This document shows, piece after piece, positions 36,500-44,765 of a DNA stretch of 64,000 nucleotides (positions are counted from its first letter, which is position 1; every line of letters begins with the position of its first letter). A model generated the notes under the pieces. That model was given only the letters and a program-made list of their open reading frames with translations, was not told where the DNA came from and searched no databases. The stretch lies in NCBI RefSeq assembly GCF_040438645.1, contig NZ_CP159256.1, positions 496,001-560,000 on the forward strand, written 5' to 3'. This DNA comes from Mesorhizobium sp. WSM2240. Lineage in GTDB: Bacteria > Pseudomonadota > Alphaproteobacteria > Rhizobiales > Rhizobiaceae. Both the position numbers and the translations under genes were made by a program.

Positions 36500-37110
36500 C
36501 GGCTTCTGTGCCTCGGTAGTCGCCCTCCGCTTCCGGGACGTTCCCACCGAGAATTGCCCGCGCGGCATTTCGCGTTTTCGACCCCCAGCACCCCGCCCGC
36601 CTCGATGCCCTCGGCCCCGAGCCGTATCAGGGCCTTCTGGATTTCTCTATTGAGTTCCGCGGGATCGCTGCCGGCCAATCTTTCGCAACCCCCGTTCTGA
36701 CGGCGTTCCGCCTTCCAGGTGGAGCGCAAACGGTTAGAGGTGGATATTTTCCCACGGCTCGCATCAGCGACCCCTCCGCGCTCATCATCTCGGCCGCATG
36801 AAAGACGCTCCACGCGTCGCCGCGATCGGCGCTCTCGCGAAACGCCTGAATTCATGCTGGTCGGCGCTTCCTTCGACCGTAACCTCAAAATTGGAATGGC
36901 GAAGGACTTCGCCCATCCGCGACGCATCGTTTGATGATATTGGGTAGCTTCGCCAGTTTTTCGTAGGCGGAATTGCCGATGACAAACGCCGCGCGGCGGC
37001 CGACTTCGGCCGCCAAGCCGGCAGAGGTGACAGGACCAAAAGCAGACCGGCGCAAGAGAAAGCGTCCGCTTGCGCCAGTAACCAATCATGTTCAGCTCTG
37101 ACATCGCCGC
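36500..37110 (-). pseudogene. Ruined second caspase-family gene
   Basis: Pieces of one protein lie in several minus-strand frames: GRRAAFVIGNSAYEKLAKLP (start of a caspase fold, compare ERRAAIVVGNGGYSF in the intact neighbour), then MGEVLRHSNFEVTVEGSADQ. Much later comes AELNREIQKALIRLGAEGIE, like a peptidoglycan-binding-type helix pair. The part with the catalytic His and Cys is missing. At least two frameshifts and an internal loss are required. The order matches rhizobial caspase proteins with a C-terminal peptidoglycan-binding domain. It lies directly upstream of the intact caspase gene, on the same strand. Confidence 0.55.
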
Positions 37111-37233
37111 TGTCCCTGGCGAAGCAGTCCGACGACCTGGGCAATCTCACCTTCCCCCCCAAATTACAGTCTTCCTAATCCGCCACCAGATAAAGCGGCT
37201 TGTCAGAAATGCGTTTCACAATCGAGTGCCTGA

Positions 37234-40017
37234 TCATTCGAACGAATAGGTGAAGCCGTCGTCAGAGGCGCCGACCGTGACGCGCCTCATCGGCTGTCCC
37301 TCGATTGATCGGTTCAATACGCCCTGGCTCAAGGCCGGCAAAAGCGTATTGGTCATAATCGCGTCGATCATCCGACCACCCGATTCGATCTCGGTGCAAC
37401 GGTTCTTGACCAGATCCATCACGCCGTCTGCGATCACCAGCTCGGCATCGTGACTTGCCCGAAGGCGGCGCGCAATCTTTGCGAACTGGTGGCGGGTGAT
37501 CGCCTCGATCATGGAGTCCGACAGGGGATAATAGGGAATGGTCACCACACGGCCGAGAAAAGCAGCCGGGAATACTTTCAAGAGCGGCCCGCGCAGTGCG
37601 GCATCCAGCTCGTCGAGCCCTGCCCGCGTTCGGCCGCTTTCGGTCCGATCCATAATGACCTCCGAACCGACATTTGACGTAAGCAGTATCAGAGTGTTCT
37701 TGAAATCGATCCTGCGGCCCTCGCTGTCGTCCATCATCCCCTTGTCGAAGACTTGAAAGAATATCTCATGCACGTCCGGGTGCGCCTTCTCGACTTCGTC
37801 GAGCAGGATCACCGAATAGGGCTTTCGGCGAACCGCCTCGGTGAGAATGCCGCCCTTGCCGTATCCGACATAGCCGGGCGGCGCGCCCTTCAGCGTCGAC
37901 ACGGTATGGGCCTCCTGGAACTCCGACATGTTGATCGAGATGAGGTTTTGCTCCCCGCCATAGAGCGTATCGGCCAGCGCCAGGGCGGTCTCGGTCTTGC
38001 CCACACCCGAGGGGCCGCAAAGCAAAAACACCCCCACCGGCTTTTCGGGCGCGCCCAGCCCGGCGCGGCTGGTTTGCACGCGCTTGGCGATCATTTCCAT
38101 GGCATGGTCCTGACCAACGACGCGCTCAGAAAGCACACTGGCCAGGCGCAGCGCCTTTTCGGTCTGGCTGGACAGCATCCTTCCGGTCGGAATGCCTGTC
38201 CAGTCCTGCACCACCGCCGCCACCGCGTTGCGGTCGACGGATGGCAGGATAAGTGGCGTCTCCCCTTGCGCCTTGGCAAGTTCGGCCATGAGTTCTCGCA
38301 ACGTCGCAAGGTCGGCCGCCGGATCAGGCGCTGCACCTGCAGGATCGGCCGGCGCAGCATCCGTCACTTCAGTGCTGCCGGCCACGCCCGCCATTCCCGA
38401 CGTCTCGGTTTGCACGGCCTCAGCAGACGCCTCCTCGGTTTGCGCTGCCGTATCCAATGGCATGCCATCGCCCCGAAGTCGGGCGCGCAGGTCGAGAATT
38501 TGTGCGACCAAGGCCTTTTCACGATCCCAGCGTTCCTGGGAGGCAGCAAGCGCGCTCTCCGTCTCTGCCAGCCCCGCATCGACACGCGCGCGACGCTCGG
38601 CCACCTCGATGCCGATCGCCGCCTCGCGGCCAATGATGCCCTTCTCGACCTCCAGCGCCTGGCGCCGGCGACGTATATCCTCAACCTCTGCCGGCGTCGC
38701 ATGCTGCGAGATCGCCACACGGGCGCAGGCGGTGTCGAGCAGGCTCACGGCCTTGTCCGGCAACTGCCGCGCCGGGATGTAGCGATGCGACAATGCGACG
38801 GCAGCTTCGATGGCCTCATCGAGTATCTGGACCTGGTGATGCCGCTCCAGAACACCAGCCACACCGCGCAACATAAGCACAGCGGCGGTCTCGGTCGGCT
38901 CCTCGACCTTGACCACCTGGAAGCGGCGGGTAAGCGCGGGGTCCTTTTCGATATGCTGCTTGTATTCGGTCCAGGTGGTCGCCGCAATCGTGCGCAGTTC
39001 GCCCCGCGCCAGCGCCGGCTTCAGGAGATTGGCTGCGTCGCCTGTTCCTGCGGCACCGCCTGCGCCGATCAGCGTATGGGCCTCGTCGATAAAGAGTATG
39101 ACAGGGCTGTCGGACGACTGAACTTCATCGATGACAGCCTTCAGCCGCTTTTCGAACTCGCCTTTCACGCTCGCACCAGCCTGCATCAGCCCGACATCGA
39201 GCATGCGCACGCTGACGTTCTGGAGGATTGGCGGCACGTCGCCCTCGGCAATGCGCAGCGCGAAGCCCTCGACCACCGCAGTCTTGCCGACGCCGGCCTC
39301 GCCCGTCAGAATTGGGTTGTTTTGCCGCCTGCGCATCAATATGTCGATGATCTGCCTTATTTCGGGATCGCGGCCCACGACGGGATCAATCTTGCCGTCG
39401 CGCGCCCGCTGCGTCAGATCGGTCGCATATTTCGCCAGCGCCGACTCGCCTCCCGGCATCCGGCGCACGGCTTCGGTATCGGGCGCCGCCCCGATCTTGC
39501 CGCCAGCCTCGATCGAGCCCTCGAGCACCTCGTCGATCCGGGATAAGACACCGTCCGCATCGACCTTGTCGAATTCCGGACTTATCTTGGAGATAAGCCC
39601 CTCGAGCACCGAAACCTTCAGGCAGCCCAGAAGCACATGCGCGCTGCGAACCTCCTCGACACCGAACTGCAGCGTTGCCAGGCTCCAGGCCTCCTGGATC
39701 GCATGAAATATGTGATCTGAGAATTCTTCAATCGACGTAGCGCCGTAGGGCAGTTTGTCGACCGCCCGGGCCATGTCCGCCGCAAGCCGACCGGCGTCCA
39801 CACCAGCGTCAGAAAGTATTAATTGGAAATCTGAGCGATCGGAGAGCGCCAACTGCTCGATCCAATGCACAAGTTCGACATAGGGATTGCCGCGGAATTT
39901 CGCCGCGTCGGCAGCCGCCTTGAAGGCGCGCAGACAGACGGGGTTGAGCTTGGCTACCAGTTCCTTGCGTTTGAAGCTCTGCGACGACCTGCGCTGCTGC
40001 ATGCTGCTTGGTCCCAT
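37234..40017 (-). CDS. tssH: T6SS AAA+ ATPase ClpV (TssH)
   Basis: The 927-residue product has a Clp N-domain (about 1-160) and two AAA+ modules. The first has Walker A GEAGVGKTAVVEG and Walker B ILFIDEAHTLIGAG. A middle coiled region follows (about 430-560), unusually rich in Ala/Glu/Thr from about 515 to 570. The second module has Walker A GPSGVGKTETALALA and Walker B VILLDEVEKAHPD. It disassembles the contracted TssB/C sheath for re-use. ATG 40017 has AGGAG 8 bases upstream. It is divergent from tssA; in many clusters it is within the operon, so here it has its own promoter. The NISINMSEF and GYVGYGKGG signatures are also present. Confidence 0.96.
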   Translation of the reverse strand: MGPSSMQQRRSSQSFKRKELVAKLNPVCLRAFKAAADAAKFRGNPYVELVHWIEQLALSDRSDFQLILSDAGVDAGRLAADMARAVDKLPYGATSIEEFSDHIFHAIQEAWSLATLQFGVEEVRSAHVLLGCLKVSVLEGLISKISPEFDKVDADGVLSRIDEVLEGSIEAGGKIGAAPDTEAVRRMPGGESALAKYATDLTQRARDGKIDPVVGRDPEIRQIIDILMRRRQNNPILTGEAGVGKTAVVEGFALRIAEGDVPPILQNVSVRMLDVGLMQAGASVKGEFEKRLKAVIDEVQSSDSPVILFIDEAHTLIGAGGAAGTGDAANLLKPALARGELRTIAATTWTEYKQHIEKDPALTRRFQVVKVEEPTETAAVLMLRGVAGVLERHHQVQILDEAIEAAVALSHRYIPARQLPDKAVSLLDTACARVAISQHATPAEVEDIRRRRQALEVEKGIIGREAAIGIEVAERRARVDAGLAETESALAASQERWDREKALVAQILDLRARLRGDGMPLDTAAQTEEASAEAVQTETSGMAGVAGSTEVTDAAPADPAGAAPDPAADLATLRELMAELAKAQGETPLILPSVDRNAVAAVVQDWTGIPTGRMLSSQTEKALRLASVLSERVVGQDHAMEMIAKRVQTSRAGLGAPEKPVGVFLLCGPSGVGKTETALALADTLYGGEQNLISINMSEFQEAHTVSTLKGAPPGYVGYGKGGILTEAVRRKPYSVILLDEVEKAHPDVHEIFFQVFDKGMMDDSEGRRIDFKNTLILLTSNVGSEVIMDRTESGRTRAGLDELDAALRGPLLKVFPAAFLGRVVTIPYYPLSDSMIEAITRHQFAKIARRLRASHDAELVIADGVMDLVKNRCTEIESGGRMIDAIMTNTLLPALSQGVLNRSIEGQPMRRVTVGASDDGFTYSFE

Positions 40018-40298
40018 CGGACTGCTCCTGTGGTGGGATTACCCATGCATAACCTGCCACACAACAAGCAACTTACAAAGTGGGGGAGCGGAAAACGGAC
40101 AAAATCGCCGCTTTAGTGAAACGCGTCACATACATGAGCCAGCAACCGGGCCAGGCATCTGGCGACAACAATCGTAAAAACGTGGTCGACAAGATCGAAA
40201 CACATGCCTTACCATCGCTGCCAAAGTTGTGATAAAGATATTCCATGTGGTAAATATCAGGCCGCGTGTGGCCGCGAAGCTGTACGCCGGGGGGTTGT
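40018..40298. promoter_or_regulatory. Divergent T6SS promoter region
   Basis: The 281-base region lies between tssH (minus) and tssA (plus). A sigma70-like pair facing tssA is visible: TTGTGA at 40227-40232 and TAAATAT from 40251, spacing 18. An inverted repeat GATATT/AATATC (40237-40242 and 40253-40258) lies across the spacer and minus-10 region and could be an operator. No clear sigma54 site is seen. Confidence 0.4.
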
Positions 40299-41468
40299 GT
40301 GATTGATCTCGCACTCTGGCTGAATCCATTAGACGGTGAGAATCCGTCTGGGGAAGATTTGCGCAATGATCCCCGCTTTCATGAGCTGGAGCGCCTCACA
40401 AAGCCACAGATCAAAGTCGTCCACGACGAGCGCAACAAGCCTTCCTCGCAGGTGGACATTCCGGTCGACTGGCCAGCCGTCCTCAGCAAGGCTGAGGAAT
40501 TGCGTTCGCATGGGCGCGATCTTCGCCTCCTGATCATTGTTACGCGCGCCCTGGCCAATGAGCATGGCCTGGCCGGGCTGACGGACGGGCTGAATCTGAT
40601 CGCGCGAACCTTCGGCGCCTATTGGGACACGATGCACCCGGCGCTACGCGCCGGCGCGACGCCACGCGAAGCCGCGCTGCGCCGGATCAACGCGCTGCTT
40701 GATCTCCAAAACGGCCAGGAAGGCCTGCTGGCGGATATGCGGAAAATGGTTTTTTTCGCTCCACGCGGGGTGGGGCCGATCAGTGGCCGCGATCTGGAGC
40801 AGGCCGCGCTCGACGAGCGTGTCATGCTGCAGGAGGCCGCTTCCGGACTGAACGCCGCCGAAAAGGCCGCGCTGGCCAGCGCCCACGAGCAGCTGCTGGC
40901 CCGCGTCCGAAGTGGCTGTGCTGCGGCGGCGGATCAGGCCAATGAGACAATGACGGCTCTCATTGCCGATGTGCGCTCCTGCGCCGCATCGCTGGAATCA
41001 GTCGAGACGGCGCTGGCGTCCCGTCTTGAAGGCGGCAGCGCCACCATTCCGGACCTGAAGAGATTTCTGGAGCGCTTGCTGGTGGCGCTTGAGCGGGAGC
41101 CTATGGGCAGTCCGCTCAACGGCACGCCCAAATCGTTCGAGGCAGCCTCGGCGACTGACGCACCCGTCGGGAACGGTCATGATTTCGTCGTTGCAGCCAG
41201 CGCTGGCTCCGGAGGATCGAGTATGAGTCTCCCCGATCGGATTTCCTCGCGCGAAGATGTGGTGAAATGCCTCGACCTTGTCGTCGCATTCTACGACCGC
41301 ACCGAGCCCTCGAGCCCGATTCCACACCTTGCCCGCCGTGTTCGCCGGATGGTGCACATGGACTTCGTTGAACTCATGGAAGATCTCGCGCCGTCGGGGC
41401 TCAAGGAGTTCCGGCTTCTGGCTGGGGTCCCCGACACCAAGAAAACGGCTCAGAAGGACGAAAGGTAA
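40299..41468 (+). CDS. tssA: T6SS assembly cap protein TssA
   Basis: The 389-residue product starts at GTG 40299. The N-terminal ImpA domain (PF06812) is visible: LALWLNPLDGENPSGEDLRN and VVHDERN, then WPAVLSKAEELRSHGRDLRL and GLTDGLNLIARTFGAYWDTM. The C-terminus ends with VRRMVHMDFVELMEDLAP. TssA primes baseplate and sheath assembly at the membrane complex. It opens the plus-strand T6SS operon, 6 bases before tssB. Confidence 0.9.
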   Translation: MIDLALWLNPLDGENPSGEDLRNDPRFHELERLTKPQIKVVHDERNKPSSQVDIPVDWPAVLSKAEELRSHGRDLRLLIIVTRALANEHGLAGLTDGLNLIARTFGAYWDTMHPALRAGATPREAALRRINALLDLQNGQEGLLADMRKMVFFAPRGVGPISGRDLEQAALDERVMLQEAASGLNAAEKAALASAHEQLLARVRSGCAAAADQANETMTALIADVRSCAASLESVETALASRLEGGSATIPDLKRFLERLLVALEREPMGSPLNGTPKSFEAASATDAPVGNGHDFVVAASAGSGGSSMSLPDRISSREDVVKCLDLVVAFYDRTEPSSPIPHLARRVRRMVHMDFVELMEDLAPSGLKEFRLLAGVPDTKKTAQKDER

Positions 41469-41474
41469 AAAATC

Positions 41475-42017
41475 ATGGCAGCGGAAAGCAAAGCAAAGGT
41501 CATCGAGCGAAATCGCGCCCCCCGCGTACAGATTGCCTATGATGTCGAAACCTATGGCAGCCCCACGACCATAGAACTTCCCTTTGTCATGGGCGTGATG
41601 GCCGACCTTTCGGGCGCGTCGCAGACCAAGGAAGCACAGAAATCGGTGCTGGACCGTTCCTACGTCGACGTCGACGCCAACAGGTTTTCCAAGTTCATGG
41701 AAGCGCTGGGGCCGCGTGTCAAAGCTCGCGTCAAGAATACCCTGCCGCAGGCAGACGGCGCCGAGCGCGAAGAGGAACTCGTGCTGGATCTTACCTTCTC
41801 CAAAATGGGTGATTTCGCCCCGGACAAGATCGCCGAACAGGTCCCGCAATTGGCCGAGATTCTCAAAATGCGTCGCCAGCTCGAAGAACTGCTCGGGTTC
41901 ATGGATGGACGCGTAGACGCCGAAAAGCGAATTGCCCAACTGCTAAACAACGAGCCGCTTCTTGGTCAGATCGCGAACCAGGCGCTGACCGAAGGCGACA
42001 AGAAGGTCGAGGAATAA
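41475..42017 (+). CDS. tssB: T6SS contractile sheath small subunit TssB (VipA)
   Basis: The 180-residue product has the typical start (VIERNRAPRVQIAYDVETYG) and the family core LPFVMGVMADLSGASQTKEA, then FVDVDANRFSK-like (YVDVDANRFSKFMEALGPRV) and FSKMGDFAPDKIAEQVP. With TssC it forms the contractile sheath in the cytoplasm. The usual length is 160-180. It is directly followed by tssC, 3 bases apart, as in nearly all T6SS clusters. Confidence 0.96.
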   Translation: MAAESKAKVIERNRAPRVQIAYDVETYGSPTTIELPFVMGVMADLSGASQTKEAQKSVLDRSYVDVDANRFSKFMEALGPRVKARVKNTLPQADGAEREEELVLDLTFSKMGDFAPDKIAEQVPQLAEILKMRRQLEELLGFMDGRVDAEKRIAQLLNNEPLLGQIANQALTEGDKKVEE

Positions 42018-42020
42018 ACA

Positions 42021-43523
42021 ATGGCCGAACAGCAAAAGATCGCAACCATGGCCGAGGCCGAGGCTGTCGACCTCGGCGAATTTGGCGAACTTCTCGAGAA
42101 GGACTTCAAGGTCAAGAAGGACGACAGCGAAAAGCTTCAGCAGTTGGTTCGCAACCTCGCGCTTGCGGCGCAGTCGCGGTCCGAGACAACGACGATTTCC
42201 TCGAACGCAATCAAGTCGATCAAGTCGCTCATCGCGGGAATCGACAAGATGCTGACAACGCAGATCAATGAGATCCTGCACTCGCCAGAGGTGCGCGAGA
42301 TGGAGGGCACATGGCGAGGCCTGTGGTATCTGGTGAACAACACCGAGACCGATCAGAAGTTGAAGATACGGGTGCTCAACATCTCCAAGGAGCAACTGGC
42401 CGACACGCTTGAAGACTATGAAGGTCAAATGTGGGACCAGAGCCCTGTCTTCAAGAAGGTCTATACGGACGAATATTCGATGTTCGGCGGTGAGCCGTTC
42501 GGTTGCCTGATCGGCGCCTACGAGTTCTCCAATCATCCGCGCGATGTGGGCCTTTTGCGCAACCTGTCGGGCATCTGCGCTTCCGCGCACACGCCGTTCA
42601 TCGCCGCTGCATCGCCTCGCCTTTTCCGTATGGATAGCTGGCAGGAACTTCCGAACCCGCAAGACCTGCAGCAAATCGTCTCGAACCCGGCCTATGCCTC
42701 GTGGCAGTCGCTGCGCGAGAGCGAAGACGCGCGCTACATCGGGCTGACCATGCCTCGCGTTCTGGCCCGGTTGCCGTATGGCGCGGACACCGTTCCGGTC
42801 AAAGGCTTCGCCTTCGAAGAAGAAGTCCACGGCGACCACAACAAATATGTCTGGATGAATGCTGCCTTCCCGATGGGCGTAAACATAAACCGCAGCCATA
42901 AACTCTATGGCTGGGGCACACAGATCCGCGGAGTCGAGAACGGCGGCACGGTCATCAACCTGCCGGTGCATAGCTTCCCCACGGACGACGGATCGGTGGC
43001 TATGAAATGTCCGACCGAGGTGGCGATCGACGACCGCCGCGAAGCGGAACTGGCCAAATTGGGTCTGATGCCCATACTGCACCGGAAGAACACCGACCTT
43101 GCCGCTTTCATCGGCGCGCATTCCCTCCAGGACGACGAAACGCGCGCGGGACGGCTGGTCGATCCGGATGCCCAGGCGAACGAACGTCTGAGCGCAAACC
43201 TGCCCTACCTCTTCCCAGTTTCGCGGTTCGCGCATTACCTGAAGGCGATCGCACGCGACAAGATCGGCTCGTTCAAAGAGCGCTCCGACATGCAGGTTTG
43301 GCTGACGGAGTGGATCAACCGCTACGTTCTGGCCAACCCCGCTTTCGCCGACGACAAGGCGCGAGCAAAGCGTCCGCTTGCTGCTGCTGAGGTTCAGGTC
43401 GACAGTGTCGAGGGCAGACCAGGCTACTATAACGCACGCTTCTATTTACGTCCGCACTACCAACTGGAAGGAATAAACGCGTCGCTCCGACTGGTATCGG
43501 AGTTGCCGTCTGTGAAGTCTTGA
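42021..43523 (+). CDS. tssC: T6SS contractile sheath large subunit TssC (VipB)
   Basis: The 500-residue product shows the EvpB/VC_A0108 core: HSPEVREMEGTWRGLWYLVN, EFSNHPRDVGLLRNLSGIC, AAHTPFIAA-like ASAHTPFIAAASPRLF, GLTMPRVLARLPYG, and the C-terminal FYLRPHYQLEGINASLRLVS. It pairs with TssB to build the sheath; the length is normal. No odd features. It lies inside the operon between tssB and hcp. Confidence 0.96.
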   Translation: MAEQQKIATMAEAEAVDLGEFGELLEKDFKVKKDDSEKLQQLVRNLALAAQSRSETTTISSNAIKSIKSLIAGIDKMLTTQINEILHSPEVREMEGTWRGLWYLVNNTETDQKLKIRVLNISKEQLADTLEDYEGQMWDQSPVFKKVYTDEYSMFGGEPFGCLIGAYEFSNHPRDVGLLRNLSGICASAHTPFIAAASPRLFRMDSWQELPNPQDLQQIVSNPAYASWQSLRESEDARYIGLTMPRVLARLPYGADTVPVKGFAFEEEVHGDHNKYVWMNAAFPMGVNINRSHKLYGWGTQIRGVENGGTVINLPVHSFPTDDGSVAMKCPTEVAIDDRREAELAKLGLMPILHRKNTDLAAFIGAHSLQDDETRAGRLVDPDAQANERLSANLPYLFPVSRFAHYLKAIARDKIGSFKERSDMQVWLTEWINRYVLANPAFADDKARAKRPLAAAEVQVDSVEGRPGYYNARFYLRPHYQLEGINASLRLVSELPSVKS

Positions 43524-43549
43524 TCTGTTGAACGCAATGGAGAGCGACA

Positions 43550-44023
43550 ATGCCAGCAGCAGTCGAACCAAGAACGAAAATAGATGGTTTTTTGAAAGTC
43601 CCTGACATTAAGGGACCGAGCGTCCGCGATGGCCATGACGAAGAGATAGAGGTCTATGGCGTAGAATACACCATGGTGGCTCCACACGATGCGAACTCTC
43701 TTTCCCGTCGCGGCCGGGTGGCCTTGGGCATGGCGGAGTTTACCAAGCACTATGACATGTCCTCCCCCTATCTGAAGAAGGCGCTCTTCGACAACACACT
43801 TATGGATGAGGTTAAGTTCTCCGCACGGCGCACGATTGAAGGCGAGACGAGCGACTATCTTGTCGTCACGTTGAAGGATGCGTCGGTGGTGAAATACGAG
43901 ATGAGGCCGAGCCCGGACGAGCCCGATGTCCTCGAAGACCGTGTAAGCTTCGCCTACAAGACGATCATCTTCAACTACGATGATGAGCACGAAATCGAAA
44001 TGGATGTTCATGTCGGCAAGTGA
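43550..44023 (+). CDS. hcp: T6SS tube protein Hcp (TssD)
   Basis: The 157-residue product is of the Hcp family (PF05638): IDGFLKVPDIKGPSVRDGHD at the start, then VEYTMVAP, FTKHYDMSSPYLKKALFDNT and VSFAYKTIIFNYDDEHEIEM at the end. Hcp hexamers stack to form the inner tube, which is fired with VgrG and effectors. The gap to tssC is 26 bases. tssE begins inside its last codons, so translation may be coupled. Confidence 0.95.
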   Translation: MPAAVEPRTKIDGFLKVPDIKGPSVRDGHDEEIEVYGVEYTMVAPHDANSLSRRGRVALGMAEFTKHYDMSSPYLKKALFDNTLMDEVKFSARRTIEGETSDYLVVTLKDASVVKYEMRPSPDEPDVLEDRVSFAYKTIIFNYDDEHEIEMDVHVGK

Positions 44024-44762
44024 AGCCCGGATACGGCGCGCCAGCGCCGAAAGGACCAATGGCGGTCCGCGGGCTAAACGCGAGGCGGTCCAGCCCTCTC
44101 TTTGGGACCGTCTCGTAAACGACCTGCCAGGCTTGACCTCGGAGATCGAGGGGCTAAGGCGGACGCTGCAGGAAGAACTGGGCGCTGAGCGTGTCGACGT
44201 TTTTATGGAACGCACGCAGCTCATCGATTCCGATGCTGACATAACACCCGACCAGAAGCGGAGATTGCATCGTCTGGCGTTTCAGAACCGGCACCGCGCT
44301 GAGCTTGAAAGCCGTAGCGTGGTGGTCTCCGCCCCGGTGCTGCGCGAAGCGGTTCGACGCGATATCGAGGCGCTTTTCAATACCGAGCGCTTCGAAGCCA
44401 GCCCGCTTCTTTCCGACCTCGAAGCCGAACACGCCGCCGGCAGCCCGCCATCGCTGGAGGACTTCCCCGAAGTGCGCCGAAGCGTGGTCAATTACGGCGT
44501 GCCTTCGTTCTCCGGCCGTTCCTCCCGTGATTTCGACCGCGATGCCCTGGCCCGCGAAATCCGGTCCGTACTCGCCAGTTTCGAGCCCCGTCTCAAGGAG
44601 AGCGCGACGAAAGTCACAGTGACCCTCGGTGACAAAAGCATGGGTTTGAAGATTGAAATCGACGCAGTGTTGATCATGACACCCACGCCCGAACGGTTGC
44701 GACTGCGCACTTTGATCAACCTCGACAACGGCCTGGCGCGGACCGATTTTAAGGACTCCTGA
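44004..44762 (+). CDS. tssE: T6SS baseplate protein TssE (gp25-like)
   Basis: The product is about 250 residues from ATG 44004 (or 44010), overlapping the hcp stop. The gp25/lysozyme-like domain is in the C-terminal half: LREAVRRDIEALFNTERFEA, RRSVVNYGVPSFSG, and a strand run near the end (KVTVTLGDKSMGLKIEIDAV). The N-terminal 90 residues are a longer, charged extension (RIRRASAERTNGGPRAKREA) than in most TssE proteins of 130-180 residues. It forms part of the baseplate wedge with TssF/G. It lies 3 bases before tssF. Confidence 0.88.
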   Translation: MFMSASEARIRRASAERTNGGPRAKREAVQPSLWDRLVNDLPGLTSEIEGLRRTLQEELGAERVDVFMERTQLIDSDADITPDQKRRLHRLAFQNRHRAELESRSVVVSAPVLREAVRRDIEALFNTERFEASPLLSDLEAEHAAGSPPSLEDFPEVRRSVVNYGVPSFSGRSSRDFDRDALAREIRSVLASFEPRLKESATKVTVTLGDKSMGLKIEIDAVLIMTPTPERLRLRTLINLDNGLARTDFKDS

Positions 44763-44765
44763 GAA

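Noticed and set aside
37753..39546. A 597-codon plus-strand frame over tssH
   Set aside because: Antisense to ClpV with its two complete AAA modules; no motif or start signal.
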